DNA of 64,000 nt, taken from assembly GCF_900240975.1 (NCBI RefSeq), contig NZ_LT968776.1, positions 496,001-560,000 of the forward strand, written 5' to 3'. The stretch's first letter is position 1. Every line of letters begins with the position of its first letter. Shown piece after piece: positions 39,085 to 47,702 of the stretch. Source of the DNA: Mycobacterium sp. 4858 (GTDB lineage: Bacteria > Actinomycetota > Actinomycetes > Mycobacteriales > Mycobacteriaceae). Under the pieces are notes generated by a model. It was not told the DNA's origin and did not search any database. It saw only the letters and a list, made by a program, of their open reading frames with translations. The position numbers were made by a program, and so were the translations under genes.

Positions 39085-40994
39085 GCGCCCACCGCTATCG
39101 CGATCGATCGCGCGGCAAAGGCCATCGTCCAGGCCAGGACGAACATGTAGGACCAGGCGAAGGCGGGCCACCGCCACGAGTTGGTCTCGCGGCGCATCAC
39201 CGCGACGGTGGACATGCATTGCAGCGCGAAGATGAAGTACGCCATCAGCGCGATGATGGTCGACGAGGTGAACACCTTGTGGCCGTCGTCGTCTGTCATG
39301 GCGACCAGGGCCTCGTGCGGATCCTCGGGGTTCGTCGCCGCCGAGACCTGCCCTAGGGTCGACACGAAAACCTCACGCGCCGAGAAGGACCCGAGCAGCG
39401 CGACGTTGATGTGCCAATCGAACCCCAGCGGCTTGAATACCGGTCCGATCGCCTTCCCGACGTCGGCGGCGTAGCTGTGGTCCATCACGTAGGCGGTGGT
39501 CTCCGTCGGCGACATGTGTGCGGTTTCGGCTTGCCGCGCGGGCAGATTGAGCAGCACCCACAGCACCACGGACGTGCCCAGGATGATGGTTCCGGCCTTG
39601 CGCAAGAACACTTTGGCCGAATCCCACATCGTGATGAGCACGGTCCTGGGCGAGGGGAAGCGGTACGGCGGAAGCTCCATCGTGAAGGGCAGCAGGTCGC
39701 TGCGCAGAATTGTCGACTTGAACAGCGACGCGGCGATCAGGGCCGAGGTGCCGCCGCACAGATACAGCAAGAACATCGCGATGCCCTGCGCGCTCAGCCC
39801 CCACCACTGGGTCTGCGGTGAAACCAAAAGCCCCACCAGCAAGGTGAACACCGGGAGCCGCGCCGAGCACGTCATCAGCGGCGCCGTGATGATGGTCGCG
39901 ATCCGGTCGCGCGACGACGGCAGCGTCCGGGTGGCCATGATCCCCGGGATCGCGCACGCGAAAGAGGAGAGCATCGCGACGAACGCACGACCCTCCAATC
40001 CCGTCGCGGCCATCACCCGATCCATCAAGAACGCGGCCCGCGCCATGTAACCGACGTTCTCCAGCAACGCGATCAACAAGAACAGCAACACAATCTGCGG
40101 GATGAACTGCAATACCGTTCCCACGCCGCCGATGAGTCCCTGGCCGAGCAGTCCGCGCACCACGTAGTTGCCGACGTGGTCGCTCACCAGTACGCCGAGC
40201 CAGCCCAGCCCCTGACTCACCCGGTCCTGCAGTGGCGCGGCGACGGTGAAGACGACTTGAAAGAAGCAGAACATCACCGCGAAGAAGATGATGGTGCCCC
40301 ACAGGGGATGGAGCACGATCGCATCGATTCCCCGGGTGCGCCGATCCGGTTGTGGCGCAACGTATCCGGCCGCGGCGAGCACCGATTTACCCCAGGCGTC
40401 GATGGCATCGTCGTGAGATGGGGGCAGGATCGGGGGCCGTTGCCACCGGTCGAAGGACGCCAGCCGGGCGCGCAGGGTGTCGATCCCCGCGCCGCGGTGC
40501 GCGATCACGGGGACCACCGGAATCCCCAACGCCGTCGACAAGGCTTCGACGGCGACGGTGCCCCCGCGCGCGGTCAATTCGTCGGTCATGGTCAGTGCCA
40601 ACAGGCACGGCACGTCAAGCCGCAGCACCTGTGCGACGAGGGTGATCGAGCGGTGCAGCGTGGTGGCGTCGGCCACCAACACGATCGCGTCGGGTCGATC
40701 GGCGTCGGCGATCTTGCCGGCCAGCAGGTCGGCTACGACTTGTTCGTCCGGGCTGATCGGCTGCAGGCTGTAGGTGCCCGGCAGATCCTCGACGGCGATC
40801 TCGACGTCGTCGACCTTGGTGATGCCCACCCTGCGCCCGACGGTGACGCCCGGGTAGTTGCCGGTCTTGGCGCGCAGGCCGGTGAGGTGGTTGAAGACGG
40901 AGGTCTTGCCCGCGTTGGGGCTGCCCACCAGCGCCACGCGCGCCACGCCCACGACCGCGAGCGCGGTGCCGCCCTCCTCGTGGCAGGACGTCAT
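39081..40994 (-). CDS. feoB: Ferrous iron transporter FeoB
   Basis: FeoB is the GTPase-coupled inner-membrane ferrous iron permease. The 637-residue protein starts at ATG 40994 (MTSCHEEGGTALAVVGVARV), overlapping the feoA stop as ATGA. The G domain shows GSPNAGKTSVFNHLTG (G1), GNYPGVTVG (G2) and DLPGTYSL (G3). About eight to ten membrane segments follow, with the two gate motifs including MLSSFACAIPGIMATRTL. No feo genes occur at this place in M. tuberculosis as I recall. An IdeR-type box lies upstream of feoA. Confidence 0.95.
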   Translation of the reverse strand: MTSCHEEGGTALAVVGVARVALVGSPNAGKTSVFNHLTGLRAKTGNYPGVTVGRRVGITKVDDVEIAVEDLPGTYSLQPISPDEQVVADLLAGKIADADRPDAIVLVADATTLHRSITLVAQVLRLDVPCLLALTMTDELTARGGTVAVEALSTALGIPVVPVIAHRGAGIDTLRARLASFDRWQRPPILPPSHDDAIDAWGKSVLAAAGYVAPQPDRRTRGIDAIVLHPLWGTIIFFAVMFCFFQVVFTVAAPLQDRVSQGLGWLGVLVSDHVGNYVVRGLLGQGLIGGVGTVLQFIPQIVLLFLLIALLENVGYMARAAFLMDRVMAATGLEGRAFVAMLSSFACAIPGIMATRTLPSSRDRIATIITAPLMTCSARLPVFTLLVGLLVSPQTQWWGLSAQGIAMFLLYLCGGTSALIAASLFKSTILRSDLLPFTMELPPYRFPSPRTVLITMWDSAKVFLRKAGTIILGTSVVLWVLLNLPARQAETAHMSPTETTAYVMDHSYAADVGKAIGPVFKPLGFDWHINVALLGSFSAREVFVSTLGQVSAATNPEDPHEALVAMTDDDGHKVFTSSTIIALMAYFIFALQCMSTVAVMRRETNSWRWPAFAWSYMFVLAWTMAFAARSIAIAVGA

Positions 40995-41263
40995 GAGCCG
41001 CTTCCCGCGTCGACTTCGATCAGGCACGCTTCGCGCCGGCGCAAGCACAGCTCGGTGTCTTGAACGCGGTAGATGGTCGGGTCGCCCATGGGGGCGCGTC
41101 GAATCACCTCGACGTGGGATGCCGGCCGGAATCCCAGTTGCCGCAGCCGGCCCGCCACCACGGGCGGCGCCGCCGGCGCCACACCCACGATCGTTGCCCG
41201 CTGGCCCGGCGTGAGCTGGGCGAGCACCGTCGGAGAATCCGACACCCGAACTGAATCCCGCAT
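40991..41263 (-). CDS. feoA: Ferrous iron transport protein FeoA
   Basis: FeoA is a small SH3-like cytoplasmic partner needed for FeoB activity. The segment TPGQRATIVGVAP, then LRQLGFRPASHVEVIRRAP and GDPTIYRVQDTELCLRRREA is the family pattern. ATG 41263 gives 90 residues (MRDSVRVSDSPTVLAQLTPG) with GGGG 7 bases upstream; GTG 41296 would give 101 residues and is also possible. It heads the feoA-feoB-NifU-like operon. Confidence 0.88.
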   Translation of the reverse strand: MRDSVRVSDSPTVLAQLTPGQRATIVGVAPAAPPVVAGRLRQLGFRPASHVEVIRRAPMGDPTIYRVQDTELCLRRREACLIEVDAGSGS

Positions 41264-41310
41264 TAGTAGCCCCGACGCCGAAGGTTCACCATGCACCCAG
41301 GATAACGATG

Positions 41311-41332
41311 CTAGGTGAGGATAACCTCACCT
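41311..41332 (-). promoter_or_regulatory. IdeR/DtxR-type iron box upstream of feoA
   Basis: The palindrome AGGTGAGGATAACCTCACCT at 41313-41332 (8-bp perfect arms AGGTGAGG/CCTCACCT around ATAA) matches the mycobacterial IdeR consensus TTAGGTTAGGCTAACCTAA at 15 of 19 positions when aligned as 41311-41329. It lies 17 bp upstream of the GTG 41296 and 50 bp upstream of the ATG 41263, within the promoter zone. Iron-dependent repression of feoAB by IdeR is therefore strongly suggested. Confidence 0.82.
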
Positions 41333-41367
41333 TTCTCCGAAACGTTCGCGACCTCCCGTGTGCCGCG

Positions 41368-41430
41368 TCGAGCGTGCTTCCCCGGCGACACCGCCCGGCG
41401 TGTCGCGACCGTCGACGCACGCGCAAAAGC
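41368..41430. repeat. Second copy of the intergenic repeat element
   Basis: This stretch between the feo promoter and the mutM stop contains TCGAGCGTGCTTCCC and later GTCGACGCACGCGC, with the 16-bp block CCGCCCGGCGTGTCGC at 41391-41406 identical to 38415-38430. Together the two copies flank the feo operon on both sides (38392 and 41368), which may reflect the insertion or transposition history of the island. Confidence 0.55.
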
Positions 41431-41443
41431 CCCGATCGCACGG

Positions 41444-42304
41444 TCAAAGTCGCGGGCGCGGCTGACATTTCGGGCAGTAGAACGACGACCGGTTCATGAA
41501 CTTCTCCCTGCGCATCACCGCCCCGCAGCGCCGGCAGTTCTCGCCTTCGCGGCCGTAGGCGTCCAGCGACCGGTCGAAGTAGCCCGATTCGCCGTTGACG
41601 TTGATGTACAGCGAGTCGAACGAGGTCCCGCCCTGCGCCAGCGCGTCGCGCATCACGTCTGCCGCGGCATCCAGGATGGCGCCCAGCCGGCCGCGGCCCA
41701 GCGTCGCGGCGATCCGGGCGCCATTGACCTTGGCCCGCCACAGCGCCTCGTCGGCGTAGATGTTGCCGATGCCCGAAACCACGGTCTGGTCGAGCAACTG
41801 CCGCTTGATCTCGGAATGCTTGCGCCGCAGGACGTTCACGACGGCTTCGCGGTCGAAGAGCGGGTCCAGCGGGTCGCGCGCGAGGTGCGCGACTGGCGCG
41901 GGCACCACGCTGCCGTCCACGCTCACCAGATCGGCGAGCATCCACCCGCCGAAGGTGCGCTGATCGGCGAAGCTCAGCACGGTCCCGTCGTCGAGCAGCG
42001 CGGAGATGCGCACGTGGTCGGTGCGCGGCACCTCCCCCACCAGCATCTGGCCGCTCATGCCGAGGTGCACGACCAGTGCCGTGTCAGGGTCGTCCGCACC
42101 GTCGAGCAGCAGCCACAGGTACTTCCCGCGCCGGTCGGTGCCGGTGATCCGGGCATCGAGCAGCCGGGCGGTGAGGTCGGCGGGCCCGGCCTCGTGCCGT
42201 CGCACGGCTCGCGGGTGGTGCACCCGCACGGCCTTGATCGTCTTGCCCACGACGCGGGCCTGCAGCCCACGGCGGACCACCTCGACTTCGGGTAGCTCGG
42301 GCAT
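41444..42304 (-). CDS. mutM: Formamidopyrimidine-DNA glycosylase
   Basis: MutM (Fpg) excises 8-oxoguanine and formamidopyrimidines. The 286-residue protein starts [15 protein letters not shown]; removal of Met gives the catalytic Pro1 and Glu2. The segment TDRRGKYLW carries the helix-interacting Lys, and the C-terminal zinc finger [19 protein letters not shown] followed by YCPKC is complete. It corresponds to Rv2924c and is followed upstream by rnc. All catalytic and zinc residues are present. Confidence 0.96.
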   Translation of the reverse strand: MPELPEVEVVRRGLQARVVGKTIKAVRVHHPRAVRRHEAGPADLTARLLDARITGTDRRGKYLWLLLDGADDPDTALVVHLGMSGQMLVGEVPRTDHVRISALLDDGTVLSFADQRTFGGWMLADLVSVDGSVVPAPVAHLARDPLDPLFDREAVVNVLRRKHSEIKRQLLDQTVVSGIGNIYADEALWRAKVNGARIAATLGRGRLGAILDAAADVMRDALAQGGTSFDSLYINVNGESGYFDRSLDAYGREGENCRRCGAVMRREKFMNRSSFYCPKCQPRPRL

Positions 42305-42308
42305 CTAG

Positions 42309-42351
42309 CGATGATCGCAAGCGCGGCGAAGCCGGGCGCGGCGGGTCATCG
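42309..42351. repeat. Single copy of the core-hairpin repeat, mutM/rnc gap
   Basis: The 43-bp element has outer arms CGATGA (42309-42314) and TCATCG (42346-42351) around the 19-nt core AGCGCGGCGAAGCCGGGCG (42320-42338). The core is identical to that in the arrays at 24331 and 63250, but the arms are different and still complementary. It occupies most of the 67-bp gap between mutM and rnc. Confidence 0.85.
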
Positions 42352-42371
42352 CCATCGACCTATTCGCGCAT

Positions 42372-43085
42372 CTAGACGGACGTTTTCCCCGCCGTGTCGA
42401 GCGCTTCCAGCGTTTTCCAGGTTGCCGCCGCGGCTTTCTGCTCGGCTTCCTTCTTGGAGCGGCCCACACCGGACCCGTATTCGGTGTCCATCACGACCAC
42501 GACGGCGGTGAACTCCTTGTCGTGGTCGGGACCGGTGGAGGTGACGACGTAGGAGGGCGCGCCCATGCCCCGCGCCGCGGTCAGCTCCTGCAGGCTGGTC
42601 TTCCAGTCGAGCCCGGCCCCCAGCGTCGGCGCGGCGTCGAGGAGCGCGCCGAACAACCGCAGGATCACCTCGCGCGCGGTGTCGATCCCGTGGTGCAGAT
42701 AAATGGCGCCCAGCAGCGATTCCATCCCGTCGGCCAGGATGCTCGACTTGTCGGCGCCGCCGGTGTTGGCCTCTCCGCGCCCGAGAAACAGGTGCACGCC
42801 CAGGCCGTCCGGGCACAGCTTGCGCGCGACGTCGGCCAGCGCCTGGGTGTTGACGACGCTGGCCCGCAGCTTGGCCAGATCCCCCTCGGAGCGGTCGGGG
42901 TGGCGGTGGTAGAGCTCGTCGGTGATGGTCAGGCCCAGCACGGCGTCGCCGAGGAATTCCAGACGTTCGTTGGTCGGCAGCCCGCCGTTCTCGTAGGCGT
43001 AGCTGCGATGCGTCAACGCCAGCGAGAGCAACTCCTCGGGCAGCCCGACGCCCAGCGCGTCGAGCAGGTCCTGCCGCGAGGTCAC
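42372..43085 (-). CDS. rnc: Ribonuclease III
   Basis: RNase III cleaves double-stranded RNA, including rRNA precursors. The 237-residue protein has the catalytic signature [14 protein letters not shown] and the second acidic site in [16 protein letters not shown], then a C-terminal dsRNA-binding domain ([31 protein letters not shown]). It starts at GTG 43085, overlapping the DUF177 stop as GTGA. It corresponds to Rv2925c. Confidence 0.96.
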   Translation of the reverse strand: MTSRQDLLDALGVGLPEELLSLALTHRSYAYENGGLPTNERLEFLGDAVLGLTITDELYHRHPDRSEGDLAKLRASVVNTQALADVARKLCPDGLGVHLFLGRGEANTGGADKSSILADGMESLLGAIYLHHGIDTAREVILRLFGALLDAAPTLGAGLDWKTSLQELTAARGMGAPSYVVTSTGPDHDKEFTAVVVVMDTEYGSGVGRSKKEAEQKAAAATWKTLEALDTAGKTSV

Positions 43086-43666
43086 TGCTCACCCCGCGGC
43101 GGGTCGGGCTCGGGAAACATGCCGGCCAGTTTCGTCCACCGCGGGTCGATGCGGTCGTGGTGGTGTCCGGGCTCGGCGGCGAGGGCAACGCCGCATTCGG
43201 GGCACAGACCCGGGCAGTCGGGGGTGCACACGGGCGAGAACGGTAGCTCGAGCCCGACGGCGTCGACGATCGACTGCTCGAGGTCGAAAGCGTCGTCGAC
43301 GATGTGTCCGACCTCGTCTTCCTCGGTGGTCGCCTCCGTCGTGCTGTCGGGGTAGGCGAACAGTTCGGTCAGCTGGACCTGCACGTGACCCTTGACCGGG
43401 GTCAGGCAACGCGAGCACTCGCCGACGCTGGGCGCGTCAACCGTGCCCGTCACCAGCACGCCCTCGGAGACCGACTGAACTTGCAGGTCCAGCTCCAACG
43501 GGGCGCCGGCCTCGATCGCGATCATGTCCAGCCCGATGCGCGACGGGCTCGGCACGGTCTTCCGCAGGGTGACCATCGCCCCGGGGCGACGCCCGAGCCG
43601 GGTGATGTCAACCGTCAACGGCGAGCTCAGACGGCGTTGCGAGGTGGTGCTGTGCTGCCGCGTCAT
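43082..43666 (-). CDS. DUF177 (YceD-like) protein
   Basis: The 194-residue protein belongs to the DUF177/YceD family, often placed before rpmF and linked to 23S rRNA or large-subunit maturation in other organisms. Cysteine pairs ECSRC and [12 protein letters not shown] suggest metal binding. Here rpmF is absent and rnc follows with a 4-base overlap. It corresponds to Rv2926c. The start at 43666 gives [17 protein letters not shown]; a shorter start is possible. Confidence 0.85.
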   Translation of the reverse strand: MTRQHSTTSQRRLSSPLTVDITRLGRRPGAMVTLRKTVPSPSRIGLDMIAIEAGAPLELDLQVQSVSEGVLVTGTVDAPSVGECSRCLTPVKGHVQVQLTELFAYPDSTTEATTEEDEVGHIVDDAFDLEQSIVDAVGLELPFSPVCTPDCPGLCPECGVALAAEPGHHHDRIDPRWTKLAGMFPEPDPPRGEQ

Positions 43667-43724
43667 AGCACAAATCCTACGGTGCGAGCCGCATAATTCC
43701 AGGGCGCGGCCGCCCGGCTGAGGC

Positions 43725-44468
43725 TTAGCGCACCGCGTAGTCGTGCGTGCCGGCCGCCGTCCGGAGCTGGTGACGACCGCGGCCGACCGAGCGCAGCGTG
43801 CCGTTGAGGAATTCCTCGAACTCGGCCAGCTTGTTGTCGACGTAGATGTCGCATTCGCCGCGCAGCCGGTCCGCCTCGGCGTGCGCCGAGTCGATCAGAC
43901 GGGTGGCCTCGGCGTTCGCCGCCTCCACCACGCTGTTCTGCGACACCAGGCGCTGCTGTTCCTTGATGCCCTCTTGCACGGCCTTCTCGTAGGAGATGTT
44001 GCCGTTCTCGAGCAGCCGGTCGGCCTCGGCCTGGGCGCGGCTGACACTGGCCTCGTAGTCCCGCTTCGCGGCCGTGGCGATGCGCATCGCCTCCTCGCGC
44101 GCCTCGCCGACCATCCGCTCGCTGTGCTGGCGCGCCTCGCTGACCATGCGGTCGGCCTGCGCTTTTGCGTCGGACAGGAGCCGGTCCGCCTCCGCGCGGG
44201 CGTGGTTGAGCATGGAGTCCGATTCGGTGGTCGCCGAGGAAACCATCGATTCGGCGTGCGACTTGGCGTCCTGCAACATCGAGTCACGCGCGTCGAGCAC
44301 GTCCTGGGCGTCGTCCAGCTCGCCGGGGATCGCATCCTTGATGTCGTCGATCAGTTCCAGTACGTCGCCCCGTGGCACCACGCAGCCGGCCGTCATCGGA
44401 ACGCCGCGTGCTTCTTCAACGATGGCGCTCAGCTCGTCGAGCGCTTCAAAGACCCGGTACACGGCCAT
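43725..44468 (-). CDS. sepIVA: DivIVA-domain septation protein SepIVA
   Basis: The 247-residue protein is almost wholly coiled coil, with heptad-like runs such as ESMVSSATTESDSMLNHARA and EAMRIATAAKRDYEASVSRA. It corresponds to Rv2927c, described as SepIVA, a DivIVA-like protein needed for septation in mycobacteria. ATG 44468 follows GGAGGAT on the coding strand. It is divergent from the copper-type permease. In M. tuberculosis the next genes would be the PDIM locus; here they are absent. Confidence 0.92.
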   Translation of the reverse strand: MAVYRVFEALDELSAIVEEARGVPMTAGCVVPRGDVLELIDDIKDAIPGELDDAQDVLDARDSMLQDAKSHAESMVSSATTESDSMLNHARAEADRLLSDAKAQADRMVSEARQHSERMVGEAREEAMRIATAAKRDYEASVSRAQAEADRLLENGNISYEKAVQEGIKEQQRLVSQNSVVEAANAEATRLIDSAHAEADRLRGECDIYVDNKLAEFEEFLNGTLRSVGRGRHQLRTAAGTHDYAVR

Positions 44469-44638
44469 ATCCTCCTGGCTTCAGCAAACGTGTTGTTACC
44501 AGTGTGCCTGGTGTTGCCTCTGTGACAGCGGTGGCGAGGCCGGTGTGTCGGACATTTCACTGGTTGCGCCTGTTGCGGCCATTCTAGGGATCAGGGCGGC
44601 TCTCCGCCCTGGCCAGAACGCTTTGCCCGGTTTGTCAG

Positions 44639-44655
44639 ATACCCCTGTGGGGTAT
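44639..44655 (+). promoter_or_regulatory. CsoR/RicR-type operator before the permease
   Basis: ATACCCCTGTGGGGTAT is a perfect 7-bp palindrome around TGT. It is the operator form used by CsoR-family repressors (copper and persulfide sensors). In M. tuberculosis the orthologous permease Rv2963 is a member of the copper-responsive RicR regulon. The palindrome lies between a TTTGTC (44631-44636) and a TATATG (44653-44658), a plausible -35/-10 pair with 16-bp spacing, 41 bp upstream of the permease GTG. Confidence 0.85.
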
Positions 44656-44695
44656 ATGTTGGGAGCCCGAGCCAACCGAAAGGGGTCGAGCACTC

Positions 44696-45871
44696 GTGCT
44701 AGCAGCGGTCGGACACGCCTTGGCGGTGGCGGGATCGATGACGTGGGAAATCCTGTGGGCGCTGATCTTGGGATTTGCCCTGTCGGCGGTGGTGCAGGCG
44801 GTGGTGCGACGCTCGACCATCGTGGCCCTGCTCGGCGACGACCGGCCACGCACCCTGGCACTGGCCGCCGGACTCGGCGCGGCATCGTCGTCGTGTTCGT
44901 ACGCCGCCGTGGCGTTGGCCCGGTCGCTCTTTCGCAAGGGCGCCAGCTTCGTCGCCGCCATGGCGTTCGAGATCGGTTCCACCAACCTGGTGGTGGAACT
45001 GGGCATCATCTTGGCCCTGCTGATGGGTTGGCAGTTCACCGCCGCGGAGTTCGTCGGCGGACCGCTGATGATCGTGGTGCTCGCCGTCTTGTTCCGGCTG
45101 TTCGTGCGCTCGCGCCTCATCGACGCCGCCCGCGAGCAGGCCGACCGCGGGATCGCCGGCTCCATGGAAGGCCATGCCGCCATGGACATGTCCATCAAGA
45201 CACAGGGCTCGTTCGCTCGCCGGCTGTTTTCCGCGGAGGGTTTCACCTCCGTCTCCCACGTGTTCGCAATGGAGTGGTTGGCGATCCTGCGCGACCTCGT
45301 GCTGGGCTTGTTGATCGCGGGGGCCATCGCGGCGTGGGTGCCCGAAAAGTTCTGGCAGGTCTTCTTTTTGGCCGACCACCCCGGCTGGTCGGCGATCTGG
45401 GGGCCCCTGGTGGGACCGATCGTGGCCATCGTGTCGTTCGTCTGCTCGATCGGCAACGTTCCGCTCGCCGCGGTGCTGTGGAACGGGGGCATCAGTTTCG
45501 GCGGGGTCATCGCGTTCATCTACGCCGACCTGCTGATCGTGCCGATCCTGAACATCTACCGCAAGTACTACGGCACCAAGATGATGCTGACGCTGCTGGG
45601 CACGTTCTACGCCGCGATGGTCGCCGCGGGCTATCTAGTCGAATTGATCTTCGGCGCAACGAATCTCATTCCGAATCAGCGCAACGCCACCGTCATGGAG
45701 GCGACGATTTCGTGGAACTACACCACCTGGCTCAATATCGCCTTCCTCGTCGTCGCCGCCATTTTGGTCGTCCGGTTCGTCACGACGGGCGGAATCCCGA
45801 TGGCGCGGATGATGGGCGGCTCCCCCGACTCCCCCGACGGGGGACATGAGCACACGCACGAGTGCCATTAG
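44696..45871 (+). CDS. Permease, Rv2963-like, probably copper-responsive
   Basis: The 391-residue integral membrane protein belongs to the ArsP/UPF0718 permease family (about 8-10 helices), with the characteristic GAASSSCSYAAVALARSL and SFVCSIGNVPLAAVLWNGG. Its C-terminus GGHEHTHECH is rich in metal-binding His and Cys. It corresponds to Rv2963. The start is GTG 44696, with AAGGGG about 10 bases upstream. A perfect CsoR/RicR-type operator overlies its putative promoter. Transport substrate (copper or another metal or metalloid) is not proven. Confidence 0.88.
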   Translation: MLAAVGHALAVAGSMTWEILWALILGFALSAVVQAVVRRSTIVALLGDDRPRTLALAAGLGAASSSCSYAAVALARSLFRKGASFVAAMAFEIGSTNLVVELGIILALLMGWQFTAAEFVGGPLMIVVLAVLFRLFVRSRLIDAAREQADRGIAGSMEGHAAMDMSIKTQGSFARRLFSAEGFTSVSHVFAMEWLAILRDLVLGLLIAGAIAAWVPEKFWQVFFLADHPGWSAIWGPLVGPIVAIVSFVCSIGNVPLAAVLWNGGISFGGVIAFIYADLLIVPILNIYRKYYGTKMMLTLLGTFYAAMVAAGYLVELIFGATNLIPNQRNATVMEATISWNYTTWLNIAFLVVAAILVVRFVTTGGIPMARMMGGSPDSPDGGHEHTHECH

Positions 45872-46037
45872 GCAACTGAGGCAGCCTCACGCTCTGATCG
45901 ACTTGCCAACCAGCACATCAACGACGGCGCATATGACTGCCACGAATCGTGAAGATGCTTGATGCTTTTGGGGGAATTGCGGGCTAATCCATCCCGTCGT
46001 CGCCCCAGTGTCGCGGCGACTACCACGCCAACATCGA

Positions 46038-47672
46038 CTAATGCCAGTCCGCCGACTCGCCCGAGTCCGGTACCGGATCTTGCCAGTCGTCTGGCGGCTC
46101 GATCCGAGCTTTAATGCCCGCATGGGTTTCAAGTAGGTACAGGAGGTGGGTTCCGTCGAACAACTCGATCGGCTTGCCCTGAGCGAAATCGAAGGATGCT
46201 TTTCCGTATCCACTTGTCGTGATGAGTATTCCCTTGGAGGCGCCCTCGTTCTGGAGTGTGCCAAAGAGGTCGCGGACGGCCGAGACACCGACGGTGTGTT
46301 TGTAACGCTTTGCTTGGATCACGACTTTGCCACCCAAGATAGGGTCGGTGTTGTAGGCAACGCAGTCGACGCCGCCGTCGCGGGAGGGTCGCGTCTGCCT
46401 GGTGTCCAAGCCGATCTTTTCGAACAGGTTTTGGATGAGCGACTCGAACTGTTGCGGCGTGAGTTCCATAAGATTGGGACGGTCGTCTAGCTCGCCGAGA
46501 GTGTCGATTTCGGCGATGAATCGCGGGTCCACCATTGAGAACTCAAGCACGGGACGTACGGGCGCCAACTCTGTGGGGCTCCTGGAGATTCCGGCGTTTA
46601 GGTACTTCAGGCAGGCCACGGGGTCAACCCGGTCGAGATCGATCTCAACGAAGGTGTCTCTGGTCGTCCGGACCGTGATCAAGCACGGCCGAGTCGGTTT
46701 TCCTGTGCGCGGATCTATCGTTTCCACAACGCCATTGAAGGCTACGACGTCGATGTGCTGCTTGGTATCGCACGCAAAAATGTTGGCTAGGCACAGCAGG
46801 GTTAGTTGTGCTATCGCGCCCGAGTAGAGAGACTTCACTTGCGCGGCCGGTCGGACCGTCGGCCGTAGCCGATCGGTGCTTCGTACGTACCGGTAGGCTT
46901 TGGCTGTCGGCACTACTTTCGCTGTCGGAAATTCGTACTCGACGACCAGCTGACGCGATTCAGGTGAGTATGCGAGTTTGGCGTTCGTGTCGAATCCTTC
47001 TGGCAGCTGGGGTTGCATTGTCGTCAGGATGGATTTGATCCAAACGGTGACGCCGTTTGGATCACCTTCGCGATAGCCGGCTGGTACGTCTATCCCGCCG
47101 GCTATCGACGGCAAGTTCTTTAGTCCGCCTGCCAGAAGGTTACTGAGGGCACGAACCTGAGCCTCAATGTGCGCATTTTCGACCTCCACTTGTGCCGTAA
47201 TGCCATCGACGGCTAGTACGCGCACAAGATCGTCACCGGTTAGGTTGACGTCGTCGGCCCACCGCTCGCGTTGCCAGGCCTTTGCAGCCAATGCCTCCCG
47301 TTCGGCAGCTTCTGCACGGGCTTTCGCGGCGAGCTGGGCCTGTGCAGCAGCGCGTTCGGCAGCTTCTGCCCGGGTTTTCGCAGCGATCCTCTCCTGTTCA
47401 GCTGCTTGGGCTAAAGCAAGCTTCTGGGCTGCTGACCGCTTGGCCGAAAGATAGAAGGGAATAGACGCCAAGAACGCGAGATATGCCGCCTCAAACACCC
47501 AACCGGTGATTGTGCGCGCTGGTGACGGGTCAGCGGCTCCGAACTTAACGGCCAGATATGTTCCGAGAAACCACGGCCATGCGATTGCCAGCATGACCAC
47601 CGCGACCCCGACCAAGAAGGCGATCACGGCGCCGTCATCGCTCGAACTGCCGCGTCGTCTAGCTGATGACAT
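46038..47672 (-). CDS. Membrane-anchored Mrr-like restriction nuclease
   Basis: The 544-residue protein has two membrane helices near the N-terminus (about 15-39 and 55-76), an Ala/Glu/Arg-rich coiled coil (78-140), a central domain of unknown fold, and a C-terminal Mrr_cat-type nuclease domain (about 403-525). The PD-(D/E)xK motif reads DGGVD (D432, D436) and QAK (453-455). ATG 47672 is chosen because GGTGAG precedes it; GTG 47702 is an alternative. Base composition is visibly less G+C-rich than its neighbours, suggesting acquisition. A defence role is inferred. Confidence 0.82.
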   Translation of the reverse strand: MSSARRRGSSSDDGAVIAFLVGVAVVMLAIAWPWFLGTYLAVKFGAADPSPARTITGWVFEAAYLAFLASIPFYLSAKRSAAQKLALAQAAEQERIAAKTRAEAAERAAAQAQLAAKARAEAAEREALAAKAWQRERWADDVNLTGDDLVRVLAVDGITAQVEVENAHIEAQVRALSNLLAGGLKNLPSIAGGIDVPAGYREGDPNGVTVWIKSILTTMQPQLPEGFDTNAKLAYSPESRQLVVEYEFPTAKVVPTAKAYRYVRSTDRLRPTVRPAAQVKSLYSGAIAQLTLLCLANIFACDTKQHIDVVAFNGVVETIDPRTGKPTRPCLITVRTTRDTFVEIDLDRVDPVACLKYLNAGISRSPTELAPVRPVLEFSMVDPRFIAEIDTLGELDDRPNLMELTPQQFESLIQNLFEKIGLDTRQTRPSRDGGVDCVAYNTDPILGGKVVIQAKRYKHTVGVSAVRDLFGTLQNEGASKGILITTSGYGKASFDFAQGKPIELFDGTHLLYLLETHAGIKARIEPPDDWQDPVPDSGESADWH

Positions 47673-47702
47673 AAAACTCACCGGGTGCCCAACCGTCAGC
47701 AC

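Noticed and set aside
45832..45846. CCCCCGACGGGGG hairpin near the permease end as a terminator
   Set aside because: It lies inside the coding sequence before the stop and lacks a following T run.
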